Positions 46,259 to 60,508 are shown, counted from the first letter of the stretch. The stretch is DNA of 64,000 bases from Varroa destructor (GCF_002443255.2 NW_019211456.1:14840229-14904228); one strand, 5' to 3'. The notes: generated by a model from the letters alone, not told the origin. Made by a program: numbers and translations.

Positions 46259-46328
46259 CTTCACGTGTTGCAGCCGTAGACGCTGATGCCGCTGTCAGGA
46301 GAAAACCGAAGAAACATCTAACCCACAT
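46259..46328 (-). CDS. Candidate signal-peptide exon for V20
   Basis: ATG at 46328, 23 codons + 1: MWVRCFFGFLLTAASASTAA, then TRE, ending G-A-A-G|GTATGC in phase 1, the form found in the other cassettes (and giving Glu at the junction with V20). Cleavage after the Ala-rich segment is plausible. The implied intron is 1674 nt, about ten times the usual, and no shared promoter box was found upstream, so the pairing is uncertain. The frame is open upstream to an ATG at 46418. Confidence 0.4.
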
Positions 46329-49300
46329 CCCTGCCAGCTTGGGAAACTTATTTAATCCAAAAAACGATGATAAGTTCATGACTACGATCAGCTTACGCAC
46401 TAAAGTGTCGAGCCTCACGCTTTATAAACGTCCGCATATATTTTCGCAATGACAAAGTTGGTAACCGATTGGGAACGGTGAGCGGGTCACCTTATTAGAT
46501 AAGAAACCAATTACCAACCCTGTAAGCACTTGTTATTGTTACAGGCAGATATGTCCGATTGCACTAATTGTTCACCATTATATCCACCTTGATCAGAGTT
46601 CTTTCCATGTAGAGTTTTGCGATAGAGGTACATACACAGAAGTAGCAGTGCTTTCCAGTAGTCTGTCTTCAAGAGTTAATGTCTTCGTCCGATTGCAGTC
46701 ATTCCTTCGAATCGGAGCCGCTATGCCTTGTACCTCGCACGGACTATAGGTTTCACTGAATTACCTAAGCGCAGGACTACAATCTTAGTTCTTGCGGTTT
46801 CTTTTATTATTACGACCAGCGTACCGTCCCGTACGATATAGACGGTAACGCAGAGGCTGGCGGCGAGTGTGCTCCAGTACGCGACAGTTGAATAGTAGCC
46901 GCGCAAATGTCTTCTTAACCAATCAACACTCCAAATAAATACCGCCAATTGGACAACCGCTGAATCAAAACATTTCATTCACCGCTCGATCACTATTTCA
47001 CTCTAAGACGTACGTCTCCTAATTTTTCCTTCTGCTCTATCTGGTCACTTCTCGTCATCTAGCGAGAAACTATAGAGAGATCCAGTTTGACAATGTTCGA
47101 CCCAATCAGCTGTCAAAAGATCATGATCGTATCATCACCCGATTGGCAACCGGTGTCAATGTTGACTCTGCCCGGTGAAAAACTTGTGGACTAAATATGG
47201 CAGAGTGACTGCCTCTACCCTCACATCGTTACCCTTTACTGTGTATGTATCCGTGAGTTTAATTAATTTCAGATAGAAATTAACTGTGAGAATTGATTGT
47301 CACAATGAAGATGTGGCGTTATTCATTCAGACGAAAATCAGCGCGTTTTTTTGCTTCTTGTTGATGAGGCAATAGATGCTGAACCAGGCATTCGGTGGTG
47401 TCGCAGATACTAGTCGTCGTGACCGGTGCGGGCGGACGCGATGAGGTCTTCCTCGAGGGAAACACATGCGCAGGGTAACAAAAGAAAGAGACAGAGGGAT
47501 GACTGTCACCGGTGCTGTTTCGACCAAGCGCGCGGAGAAAGAAGCGCCACTTCTGGTATCGCCGTCGTGGGAGAGGCGAAACCGTGACGGCAGCCGTCAC
47601 AACGTCAAGTAAACTGTTCGGCGCCATCTACTTAGTTTCCTGCTGCTAGCGCGAGAGTTATCGCTGCTACATTGAGGTACTTGTTTATAAAACGAACGAG
47701 TTAATACGGAAAACAATCAACGACGTCTAGCTAATCTAGTGCACTAACTATGCGATAGATATTAGAAAGATGGTCGCGTTTTGTCGTTTACGAGCTAGAC
47801 GTGAATTAGCAGTTTAAGAAGTTACTTTTCAAACAAGTACTACTTACGGGCTAGATGGTTTGGTGGGACACAACGAAAAGTGCTTACAGCATGCAGGATT
47901 AAGACCTGTTATCCTAATCCATTAAGATTTTTAATAAAATTCATTCAGGATATCTATCCGGTAATTACTGTGGTCTCTTTCTCAGGATAGAGTCACTCAG
48001 ATTGCAAGATTATAAAAACGGCTGCTATTAGTGGCAATCAAGAACGGTCGGTTCCGGAGAAACCTACCAAAAAAAAACGGTAACTCATTCCACTCGTCCA
48101 TCGTGGGATGAGTGCGACGTTCATTACTGGACACCGTGAAACGGAACCAATAATTCACAATGACAGTTTGATTAGATAACAAGCACCCTGCCCGTACATT
48201 CGGACGTACCCTATATTATGGCGCAGAGTTGAATCTACAGTAAGCTATTTTTATAACGGCACCATTTGGGAATCAGCAACTAGGATTGATAAATAACGCC
48301 TAAATATAACAATCAGGCCCTTAACTGCAAAGTTGTAACGCGTTGCTTTGCTAAACTTAAAAACATCTGAGGTAACCTAGGTTCATAACAGAACGTAAAC
48401 AAGCCATGCGTCCTTCTTGGGGTCAGCCGTTCGAAATAATTCCTAGTATTTTAAGCCAAACGAAAGCTTAAAAAGCATGCAAGCTATACATTTTAGTAAT
48501 ACGAAAAAATGTGCAAGTAGAAGAACCTGCTTGGCATTGAGAGCCTTGTCAGATTGGGTTAAAAAGAAGCTCTCAGCTGTTGTTCGCTAAAGCCGCATCC
48601 GTGACCGTATCAGGCTCTCCCTGCTGCCTGTTATTCATAGGCCACATTTAAGAGCGTAGTTATATCTTGAAAGCGAATAATTTTCGGCCGAGAATAAAAT
48701 CGAATATTTTTAAGTAATGCTAGTTCCGCGGACGGCTGCTAATTGCGTGTGTACCAAGAGCGAGAATCGTAACGACAACTTTGATCTCGGATCGGTTGCT
48801 AGTAAAGCGAAGCAGGAAGCAGAAAGGTGAAATAATCACTCTCGGGAATCTTGCAGACGCATTAGAGATCTTTTTTCTTCTTTTGAAAAAACTATTTTGA
48901 AAAGTTATTTCGACGCAAAAGGGGCTCATAGCAAGGATTCCCAGCTATCTTCATACCGAGCGAATCCAGATCCGCCAAGAACTATCTCGGGAGCACTTTA
49001 ACACGTTTACAAGGTAATCATACTAACTCTAACGCGCCTGCAGAGATAATAAGACATGGCTGCATACGTACTACGTTGCGAAAAACGCTATCGCCAGTAT
49101 ATTGCTTCAAAAAATAGCTTACTTCAAAGGAAGCTATAAGATCCCTAGCAGAAAACGTTACAGGGTTGAACTTTGTGATTTCATACAAGGTACTTTCATT
49201 GTTACTAAAAAGAACCATAGAATCCACTAAAAAATGCACGATTCCTTAAAGAGTGAGTACTGGACTCTCTATTAGCATAATGCACGGGCTCTATCTGCAC

Positions 49301-52300
49301 TGTATTTTTTGCAGCAAAACTTGATGTCTGTGTATTTACTTACTTGTCTTTCCAAAATTGAAAAGCTCTGAAGAAAAAAAACTTTTAGATGGTCAGGAAG
49401 ATTCAAAAGCAACAACGAAACTAAGGTAATTTATGTTTTTTTTATTTATTTTAAGCTCAAAAACAATATGAATAGGTCGAGACGCATGGACAGTAGAACA
49501 GGCGGGGGTTGCCTTTAAGTGTACAACAAAGATTCAGAACGCGCAGTTGATGCCGAATCTCGATTCATTTTTTTGTTTCAGCAGTGCGTGGTAGTAATCT
49601 TCACTTCAACCCATACGTGTTGTAAGTACTTCTTGTAGAAACCTAGTTCAAAGAACCCTGCAACAGATATACAAACATAAATTTAACTGAGGGTAAGTCT
49701 ATATCGCTTTAACCCCCCGAGCAAGGAGTTAAGGGTAGTGGCCACTTTTTCTCATGTGAGCTGCGTAATGTTGGATTGCCCCAATTATCCATTTATAATG
49801 ACGCTGATGCTTAATTTCCTACCCAAATTAAATTAGCTTTATTAGGATATATTCCCCACAAAAATGACGAGCACGGACATCTTCGTATGTTTTCGTTGAT
49901 GGCAACTTGCAAAATAGTTGAATACAAGGTGCATACTATGCCGCGTTTCGTATACGTGATAAGCTGGTCGCTATATCTACTATTGGGTGCTAAGTTCCAT
50001 GAGTTTGACGTACCATAAGTAATACGACTGCAAATTTCTCATTGTGCGTAAGTTAATTTGTAGGACATGAGTCAAATGGTTTGCTTCAACGCTGAAATGC
50101 ATACGTAGTAGTCATGGTGAACAATATTTTCATAAGCCTATGTAAGATGCAGTAAGTATAGACAGAACCGTGGTAACATGTGGGTCATGACAATGGCACG
50201 CTCCGATACAGATTCAGAGCATCGCGTCGGCGGAATTTCATCTTAAATTAGTCTGAGCAAATCACAAAGGCCGCAATCGGCTACAAACCGACGTCGCAGA
50301 ATGCACGAACTTAGCCGACGTCGCTATAAGCAATCGTAGGAGAACTTTACGGGCAAGTCGCTCCATAAATTCTTATGGTACAAGTAACACTCCATAAACC
50401 GGAATAAAATACGTTCGTTTGCCATAATCGTAAAGGTGGGGCATATGTTATTTCAGAATTATTCTATTAATACAGCTTGGCTATGATTTTATTTCAATGC
50501 CAGAACGGATGGAAAATAGAGATTTTTAAACCGTGTAGTAATTTGCTTCGATCTGTCCATCCCACCCTGTATATACATCTTTTAAGGCGAGGCAAGTTTC
50601 CAAGTGGCTATCGGTATTTTATGTCTCCCTTCGATTTGTGGTTCCTCAATTATACTTTGCTTATATATCGTTTGAATAATTTCTCTTCGAAGTAAATCGT
50701 CGAGACGATTTGCCGTATTACGTATTAACTGTGAACCGAATTTCGAATCTGACGTCCGATACGGCCATCAAGCATCAGCTCGTAAAGTTCAAATATCAAA
50801 TAAATAATACCTTATCTATTTTACATCTTACGCTAGCCTTTCATTTCGCTTGAGATCGACCAGTAACTTACACGCTAAGGTCAAAATAGAACTGTTCGTA
50901 TTGATTCAAATTATATATTTATGTAACATTGACGGAAGTTCAAACAGCGCCCCTGCTTTCTCTCAAAAAAGGCAACGTATCTCATTGTTCGTGGGCATTT
51001 TGAAAAAATTACTAAGCATTTAATAAGATATATATATATACTCGGTATGTAATAATTTACAATGTAACATTGGGGTAAAAACGTTTATAGGTTAACATTA
51101 CATCATACGACGACTTTTACAGTTTTGCTTTAGAGGAAACGAGTGCTCATTTTATTATGATTTCTCATAATAGAAATTGTAAGAAAAAACGGCCCCCTCA
51201 TGCGGTAGGTTACTTGGCTTTTGTGGCCAGGGATTCTCCTCCGAAAAGTCGCTGGCTCGAACAATTGTATGACATAAGGCGCAAAATTCTCATGATTGGC
51301 CGCTAGTGAACTGCATTGACCGCACAAATTGTTAAGCTTTGATCATCATATTTCGGTTATTTTCGCAGTTTCACTTGTCTTGTTGTTATTTCATGTTTCT
51401 TATTAGTTTAGCTATTGTTTTTAGTTTTTTTTTTTTACATACGAAAAAAAATAAAGTTCGTAAATCATTCAAACGGCTTAATCCACTAAATGCTAGATTA
51501 TTTTCTGCTAAACAATAAATCTAACATTAAAAATAGGTACAACTTAACTTATGCTAGAAACAGATTTTCAGCTTTCTATGGAGCATAGAGCGTCAAATCA
51601 ATAGCTAATTAAAATGGGAACTACTACCGGATAAAACTATAGCTACTTCAGTTACGAAAAATGACAGGGTTGATTTGTCACTTCCAACGATTAACTTAAA
51701 AAAGAAACTGAGCAAGCGTCTGAGAACAAGCAAACTGAAATCTGGGAATTTCGAAACCCGAAGTGCCTATATTGTTTTCGGTACTGTGAAGACAGTTATA
51801 TGACTGACTCCCCAGGGTTAATCCTCCTGGGAATGGGCTCAGAGCTATCTGTACCTGTCCACTAAGAGTAGAGCGTTTACATGCCCAACGTGGTATCAGC
51901 TGCCGGACCCCCACAAACTGAAAGAGTCTTCTTGTCCGTTCCTCCGTCTGTTAATTTGTCGCGAACCCGCTAGCTGTAAGATTTGTCTCCTCTTTCCCAG
52001 CAGTCTATTGCATAATACAGAGCACAGCCAAAACTAAGTTTGATCATATATGAGGAGGATTCGGGTCGCTTGAAGGTGGATTAAAGCAGCGTATTTTGGA
52101 TTATGGGATGGTTGTGTGATCCGTCCTAGGTTGCCTGACCTCTAACTCCAAAGCTAGACAAGATGACAAATACCGATAATCATGGATTACGGCGTATCGT
52201 CAAGAGTCTAGTGTTTCTGAGCGCATCATATTAGATAGTCTTAACACCATCTTCCATCGTCAGCGGCTTTATCTGCCTGTAGTTATTATCTTTACTTCAG

Positions 52301-52347
52301 AGTAATACGATGTGTTTTTTTGATGGACGCTTTTTTCAGCAGTTTAG
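46329..52347. other. No recognised gene
   Basis: The region has scattered short frames only. Two are worth naming: a minus frame at 46721-46978 with hydrophobic segments and a G|GTACGC after position 46825, and a GC-richer minus frame at 47319-47627 without a known domain. No Ig, RNA gene or transposon sequence was recognised. Confidence 0.35.
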
Positions 52348-52379
52348 CTCGGATGAACGTTTATAAACGTTCATCCGAG
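52348..52379. repeat. Perfect 32-bp palindrome
   Basis: The arm CTCGGATGAACGTTTA is followed immediately by its exact reverse complement, with no spacer. It is not low-complexity. No flanking gene is recognised. Confidence 0.85.
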
Positions 52380-54268
52380 TTTATTCTTGTCGGCGCCAAA
52401 ATTCGAATAAAAATTTACGATTTTTTCTTCGATAACTTGATATCCATTACTTTTAGAACATCATAGAAATCCAATCTCAAAGCAAACATGAACACTGTAA
52501 CGGTTATAAAGGTTGAGCAGGCACATCTAAGATTTACAGATTATTTTATCAAGAAATCGTAGCAATAGTTAGCACCACACTTACGTACCACCTGAGTAGG
52601 TTCTGAAGAATTTAGATGCATGCATTTACCTTTTTAGAACCTTTACTTGAGATCATCAAGAAGTCTGGTCATCTATAAATGGTTACCACTTGCAGGATCG
52701 CTCTTGAGGTGGACGACTCTGAAGTAGGAGCTGGAGACACATGTGTAGCCATTGCTCGGTTACGAGACCTAGCGTGCGCACCCAGTGGTTTGCGCAGTAG
52801 TTGTCTAGTCTAGTTGGGCTAGTCTAAAAAAGCCTCAAAGCCAGAAGCTGTGAGCGACTCCTGGCCGAGGGGCGGCTTAAACGAACAGGTAAACGTAAAG
52901 ACGATGCTTATAGTCGCTACGAGTTTAAGACATTAGCCAGAAGCCAGGGAGAGAACGGGCGGTGCGCTCAGTTTAAATTCAAATACTGTTGGAAGGGTTA
53001 TTAGCTGCAGGCCGTCGTAGCTTACGGCAACAATGGCCGACACTAAGTGTGTGAACAGTTGAATATTCAATTGGTTAAGGCCGCATAAGCCTTCTGCCAC
53101 TGTATTCTATCATCTTCAAGGTTAATTTATTCGCTTAAACATGGTAGTGACAACATATAATTAACTTGCTTATATGACATCTATCAAATGTTTTTCGTTT
53201 GTCGGAGTGCTCTTGACCTGAGCGACGCTTATGTTCTTGAGCTGACGCTAATATATGAAACTTTTCCTTATTTACTGTCACCGGTTTCTGAAAATCTTTG
53301 GAAGGACAACTTTTCAATGGATACTTCTCAATCAACATACGTAGTCGTACGCCGTCGGGGCCCTACATCCGGAGCTATAGAACGTATCCCAAGCTGCCAT
53401 CGGATCGCAGTGAATTTAGGTTTTTAATAAGTCGAAACAGTCAAACGAAAACTATTATTACAATAAACTTTTATCTACTACACCATGAGAAGGCTAAAAA
53501 CAGCACGTCCACAGGTCCCAGTTGAAAATCAAGGATCAACGCGGGGTACCTGGTGAGAATCATTGCAGCCTACAAAGCAGCACGAACATGTAATCTCCGC
53601 GTTTAAGATAGTCACCATCCAGTGGCCGTTACGTTGATGCCAATCATGGTTAGCCATCCTGTTAGCTCGGTTTCCTTCTAAGCTAGGGTCTACATTGCGG
53701 CGTACGTCTGCCGTGTAAGATATTCGAGCAGGTCCGGTTTATCAGTTCAGCTTCCATACATTTTCTGATTAATTATCTTACGTAAAAACTAGAAATGTTA
53801 CATACGAAGATCAGCTATGTACTATGCTGGCATGGTCGTATGGAGTGGTATTTAATTTCCATTAGGTGATTTTGATTTGTCATAGGACAACGATTCATTT
53901 TGCCTCAAACAGACTTTGAGTCATTTCTTGGTAAGCAAAACTTGTAAAGTCTGCTCTGCCACGTTGATACCCAAATGCTTCTTTAGATGATAAAATAGAT
54001 TTGTCTGTGTTCTGAACTGTTTTTAACCTTTGAAATTCGCTTGAATGTTGGTAGTTTTTGTTGGCCATTCAAGAAATAAATCCGGCCAGTAGTGAAAAAA
54101 GCTTCGCGTCAAAGATTTTAAAAATTGTCGGGCCCCTAACCGGACCCACCAAAATACCTAGTAGCGTTTAGTTGTCTTAGAGCTAAAAAATACATACAGA
54201 TAGGTATATATATAGCATCCTCTAAAGTTCTCTAGAGTGAAAATGTCAGCGTTTAACTTAAAGTTCTT
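52380..54268. other. No recognised gene
   Basis: Overlapping frames on both strands at 53.13-53.53 kb lack any family signature or splice support. Nothing else stands out. Confidence 0.35.
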
Positions 54269-54455
54269 CGTTTTCATAAAAAGTTACCCTTCTTCAGAAT
54301 TGATTAGGTCGGATGGTTAGAAAAAAGTACAAGGAGACGAAACAATAATAATATTGATTTCAAAAAATTTCGTAAAATTAAAAAAAATTAAATACGCTAA
54401 AATATAATAATAATAATATTCTGAAAAGAAGGGTAACATTATAAAAGTGAAAACG
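54269..54455. repeat. Fold-back (inverted-repeat) element
   Basis: The left arm 54269-54300 and right arm 54418-54455 are imperfect reverse complements; the best-matched part pairs GTTACCCTTCTTC with GAAGGGTAAC. The arms flank about 117 bp of AT-rich sequence. It could be a small MITE-like element; no target-site duplication was established. Confidence 0.5.
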
Positions 54456-57400
54456 TGAATAATATTGCCTTTCTATAAACTGAAAATATAAACGAAAAAC
54501 TCCTTCTAATTTATCCTTCTAAAAAATTGCATAAACAAATAAAACATATTTCAAGATGTTCCGCGCGGCTCTGTGCTAAGTTCCCATGTTGAAATATTGG
54601 ATGCGACGATGTATATAACCTGACTTAAATGTTATTCACTCTTTGTATGTTATTTAGTTCTGCCTGACACGTCGATGAAATGCTGCCAGTGACTTGGCTA
54701 GTAAAATCGTGGCTTACCGAAACCCTTTTACAGACCCCGATTTGAATCTTTCCAGCTGCAATGAACTACGTTCGCCGTTCTGACTTGATGAGTCGGAGCT
54801 ACAAATCAGCGTAGAGCAAGCACGCCGCTATTATAATGATACCACCTACCTCATCCACAATACACTTTAGTTTATTAAATACATATAACCGCCTGTCAGA
54901 GCTGAGAGTCTACTGCTAGAGGCTGGGCTTATGTGAAAAGGTGTTAGAGGGGGCCGAAATCGAACGTGTAAACGATAACCACTCATCAAAACAAATCCAC
55001 ACTAATTGAACCTATAAACTCTATTGAAATAAGCTGAAAAGGGAATTTAATGAAAAAAACTGAAAATGCTGAGAGGTTATAGTCAGGCTGAGTCAGCTTC
55101 TTTTTTGCTGTGGGCGTGCCCTCAGAGAATCGATTGATTTGTTGAAGGATCAATGGATCAGACTTGCTATTTCTGTTCTGTGATACTGGCAACGACGCTG
55201 GTCGTCCCTTTTCACTGAAATATTTCTGCATCCTTATGAATATAACTTCAAGCGTACGATGACGCAGTTTCACTACCAGCATATGGCAAGGGCTTCAAGC
55301 CCATATTTCAACGCAGATTTGATTTGGGACCCAAATCATTGTTGGGATGACTGCGTCTAACGGGAACAGTTTCAACCCTATACGCAGTATGATTCTTAAT
55401 AACTACTATCTAGTATAAGCAATACGATGGTTAGATTGAGTCGTAAGCATGGCCGAAGTTCATGGTTTTCAGTTCAAGTTTCAATGTTTTAAAGCAAAAA
55501 GTAAAAAACAGTTGTGCCATATGACGAAGAAGTAATATCCTGTGCTCATATGGACACGAACATCTGTAGAACATGACCATGTGAGTAGGTAATCATTTTA
55601 GATGATGATTTTTCATTGTTAAGTAGACGTAGTAATTCCGCTGAAAAGACTTATGGGGTGAAATTAACTTTATGGGCAGTATCGTGTGCTTAGATCCGAA
55701 AATTTTCAAGACCAATTCTCTAAATGTATCGAAATTTTTCGGCTTGTCCAATAGAAATATAAATAGAATATAAGGACAAATAGTCTATTCCGTTAATAAG
55801 CTTTATCAGTAATTCGACTTATGTATCCAGCGCATATGGATATTTCAATAAGCTGTAAATTTTTAAAACACTCGCTTCTAATACATTTATTAGGTAGTAC
55901 TGTCAAAATCGATCTATATCATTAGTCTCTCTCTCATCGTATTAAGTTCATTTTTTTTTCTATTAATTATAAGTTTAATATTTTTCTAATTTTAAAGCTT
56001 GCATATAATCTTCATTAGTATCGGGCATTTCACAAAGGGGGAAAATTTTCAAATTGGGCGGGTTTACGGCTACCCGTCACATAAAAGTTTTTTCGCTATC
56101 TTGTGGAGAGTAGTGTCCTCATACTAATGCAGTAATTCTGCAAACATTAAATAGATGAGCGAAGTTTTTCTTGGATATGTGAAATAAAAAGCTGTTGACC
56201 AAGCTAATCTACTCCCCCGTGCGACCTACTGAAAGTCATGTTTGTTGGAATATATACACATATGTATGTACTAGCGATTAGGCCGTACCCTTGAACTCCT
56301 ATTCTTGCGCACCCGTAGAACCGTGTTAATAGAAGTAGGAATAGTTTCAGTTGTCAATATCGTGAAACTATTTTCGCCCTGCCGATCCTTCAACAGGTAA
56401 TCAATTTATTAAGGTGTAACAGTCCAACATGCCTTTTTTAAACTATTACTTTCTTTCTTAAGCTCACTCACAAGTTCTTATGGGGGTTCTAATGTTCAGT
56501 TAACTTGGGTTTTGTGGACGGACGATTGGTCATTTATTCTAGTTATGATTTGTGTGCGCCGTGAGAAGAACGCGTGGTGTGTGTATAACGGCTCGGCATA
56601 TAAACTCGCCCTTGTAGTGATCTTTTCTTGGTAGGCAATTCTATGTATTTATTTGTTTGTTTGTTTGTTTGTTTGAAGTGTACCGGCGATTTGTGGAGTA
56701 ATTCTATCGAAAAGAGCATTGCCAGACGGTTCGCGTACAATGGCCTGTTAGTAGACTACTTCCTCAAAAAAAGATTCTCTTTTTTTTTTTTTTTTTTTTT
56801 TTTGATTTCAGTTCACCAAATTAGAGGAGAATTAATTGTAGGAAAGGGTCCAAGCTGAGAAAAATCAACGTGTTGATACATACCGCAAGTAATGCAATTT
56901 AAGTGTGTGTGGGTTTATGTAATCTACCATTGTGCCGAAGAACGCGCTGATAGTTCAGTAATCTACTAGGATCGGCTTTATGTCATTGACGATTTTATCG
57001 ATCACGGCGCTATCCGATAGCGACAGGCTGTGTGAAGTATCGCTATACGGAACAGCTGACATTGTGTATGTATTTGTGTGTGTTAATCTGTGCTGATAAG
57101 ATTATAGCAGCGCTTCTAACGGTAAGGATACCAAGCTTTGTTTTTTTTATTTCATAGTTACGTCATCATTTATAGTAGACACAAAAACGGCGTTTGCATT
57201 CGCGTCACTTTAGCTGTTCAGATGAAATAAATACATAAGTGACATCAGCTGTTTCACACATAAACGGATCACTTCCCTTTTCAAGTAAAATCCCGTTCAA
57301 AAACATCAATACGGATAGAGTTCGACTGAAAATGGTAAAACAGAGGTCAAAACAAAACTATTATGTAATAACACTTCTCTCGTACAGGTGTTGAAGTTTA

Positions 57401-59091
57401 AATGTGTTTGTATACAAAATATTGTGCCGATGGAAAAAAACACGTCTTTAATTAGCTGAGGATCTGGGTCAGCTATTCAGGACAACAAAATCTGATGTGC
57501 CTATAGCATTTAATTATGTATCTGTATTTTAGAGACGTGCGCTTGTCCAATGGAGGGAATTCGATAACAACCGGAAGCGGTGAACACGTTTACGAACGCA
57601 CGTTTACGAACGCCCTTGTGAGAGTTAATAGCCTTAGCATTAGCGTGTACCTAATGCTGTAGAAGCGTCCTAGTCATTTCTTGTACTTTTGGCAAATTTT
57701 CTCGTAGAACCTTGAGCGCCTTTTAAGGATGAGGCGTTAACTCATTTATAGAGGTTCTATTTTCTTCACTTGAGCGGGAATAATCGTCACACGAATAACC
57801 TTCAGGTACAGAACAATTTCTATAGACAATAGATAGAATTTTTAAACCAGAAGACGCTGGATGTCAGTGTAATATACGACACAAGTAAATATGGCAGTGT
57901 CTCTGTTTTTATTTTTGTTTTTTATATAGATTTTTTTTTTAACAGGATTTAAGTACATTTGATTCTTCGTTTGTCTATAATGTCTACCACGAGGGCCATA
58001 TTGGTTGTTGGTGCAACGTATGATTTTATTGTATAACAGTCTGCATAGAACTAACACTTGTTCTAGTACTCGTGAATGCTAGCCTAAATGACTGTTGGGC
58101 TTGATAAATATCGTTGCATTCGGCGTATTTTCACTGTTTGTAAGGAGTTCTTCATGCTGTTCTGCCATCTACAAGCCATCAAATGCAGATCTGATAAAAT
58201 TTCTCTCAGCCTGAGATTTTTCCAAGTATCTTGTAAAAAAAAAGCAGCTGGAGCTAAATTAGATGTACTAGCAATGTTTTGATTAAGAGAGGTCGTTCTT
58301 GTCAGTTCTGTCTATGTTTACCTGAGTTGACTTTGCTTCTTGGAGATTGAGCACGGAGAAACAAACGCCGCTGAGGTTCTAGTACCTCGAATCAGTCTGA
58401 GAAGTCTCCAAGCTGAACCCTTTTACTGCTAACGAAAGTTGATGTTGTACTTGATGATGAATAAGTAAATTTACCTGACAGGCGTTTAAGTTAGCTTATC
58501 GGAGGCGACATACACACGTAAAGATGTACTTAAGCGTTGAGCGTTTACAAAATTTCAGACCTTTTTTATGCTGTCTGTGTGGGTTAGACAGATGATACAA
58601 ACTTTCGGCAAGCCTTTTTCTATTCTTTGTTGTGAGTGGTAGTTCATAAAGTACTATTATGAAGAAGTGCAGATTTAATGACGGTTAACAGAGTCAATTT
58701 CCAGATCAGAGGCGTGCAGCACGCAGCAGATATATGGATCTACTCTGAGAGACCCTAGTTACCGTACAGAGCGAAACTGAGTCCACTAGATGTCATCACT
58801 GCTTTCATCTTTTTTGGCTTCATGGTGAAATTAATCAAATTTCAATGTGTTGGCTTTTGCGTATTTACCTTCAGGATACGAAGATGTAGATCGGCAGAAG
58901 CAACTTGTATCCCAAAAAAATTGCAGTAATACTATAATTGTGAGTAAATTATGTGTACTAGTAAAGAGATATTAAAGCCGTTTCTCGTTATAATTTTACA
59001 TAGAGTGTTCAAGTGCACCGCAAGTAATCTGGTCTTTCTCCAAAGGCTGTCGTCTTTTGCATTTAAATTAGCATAGCCGGTTGTCGTTGTC
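54456..59091. other. No recognised gene
   Basis: Simple repeats only: a TTTG repeat at about 56652-56675 and a long T tract at about 56779-56802. The short frames show no family signature. Confidence 0.35.
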
Positions 59092-59410
59092 GTCGTCCAA
59101 ATTCAAGACTCCTGGGGGAAGTCGGCCAGCCAAGAAGACATTACGGTAAGCGATGAAGAACAGCGATTGCGCACGATGTAGGGTGCGTCGTACGCAGGCG
59201 TTAAAAACAGTAGATTACCGTTTTATTGATTCAATCCAGCAACGGTATAGCTGGTAACAGTGCCGTGAATAAAACCAGTCGTATGCTGAACTGATGACCG
59301 CACATATCCACTGTGTTTTTCCTTCGTAGGTAGTTAGCACGTCAGGTGGCCTTGAAAAAACGATAGAATCACGACAGCAGGGATTAGCCGCGACTAAATT
59401 CTCCCACAAA
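59092..59410 (+). repeat. 5' LTR relic
   Basis: The left member of the direct-repeat pair. Matching blocks continue intermittently to a shared CACGTCAG. Exact LTR ends and TG/CA termini could not be fixed because of divergence. Confidence 0.5.
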
Positions 59411-60508
59411 ATGAATTTTAACAAGCGATAATGGAGAGCCTAATTCAAGCACCTTTAGATTAATCGTCGTATGGATCGTATCAACGCTGATAGTTTTGTA
59501 GCCTTTAGAAAGTTCCGGCCCTCCGAAGAAGCTCATCAGTAGGCAGCTTATGAACAGCGTAAAGGATCAGGCGGCACTGAATAGACTTTTATTTCAACTA
59601 CGTAATGATCAAATTGAGCGATTATACCACCGATTATATCATATCATGATTTCGTGGGGTGGCTAACGTCAGACGCTCGATCATATACAAGACGGAACGA
59701 TGCCAATGATGCCAACGGTGCCAATAGATTTGGCACAAGGCTTGCGGACCATTGCATCTTTGGCTTTCGAAAGGATTATTCACGAAGACATATCACTCGA
59801 TTCGTGAGGTAATCGAATACGCGGGCTACAAAAGCGTTATTGCTCTACTTTGACAATTCGCGTCGCTTACGCAAAGCCGTTTTAAGACGGTCAAGACGGG
59901 ATCACTGTCATAAAGCCAGCTGAGCGCATTGTGCCATATCTACAGAACGACATAAATGTACCTCAACAGACTAATGTACGTACCCGGTGGCTGCGAACGG
60001 CGAACAGTGATGCGGCATGTGACCCCTAACCAATTCAAAGATTGGACGCCGGCACGAAGCGGACTATTCAAAAGTCGCATCCGCGTATCGAACTTTTCAG
60101 ACCAACGAAAACTTGTAGAGAACTCGGTAAGTACAAGCAGTGTCAAGATTCTCGTTCGTGATGCGATGACCGAGGTTACAATCTTACGCCTGGGTCGATC
60201 GACTGACCGGCAGCTAATAGTCAAACAGCTACGGACGAAATCAGGTGTTACTTCGTATGGTATCGGCATACGTTATTGTTGATGAACAGGTTACTTTTGG
60301 GTTGGCGTGTGTTTTTGCATACGGGTAGTACTTGGATTTTTGTTTCACCTAAACCTATTGAGTTGCTGTCTAACATCTACAAAGCCGATCTGTAGGATCT
60401 GGAAAATTGTACGCTGCCATTACAACTGGTATTACTTAACGCTGCCACGGTCACCATCCCGAGCAGGCTAATGATCAGTTTTCTTACGAGCAATTTGCAG
60501 GGGTCGCA

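Noticed and set aside
59956..60282. Overlapping 108- and 109-codon frames on both strands
   Set aside because: They lie inside the degenerate retroelement; neither resembles a known gag, protease or cellular protein, so no gene is called.
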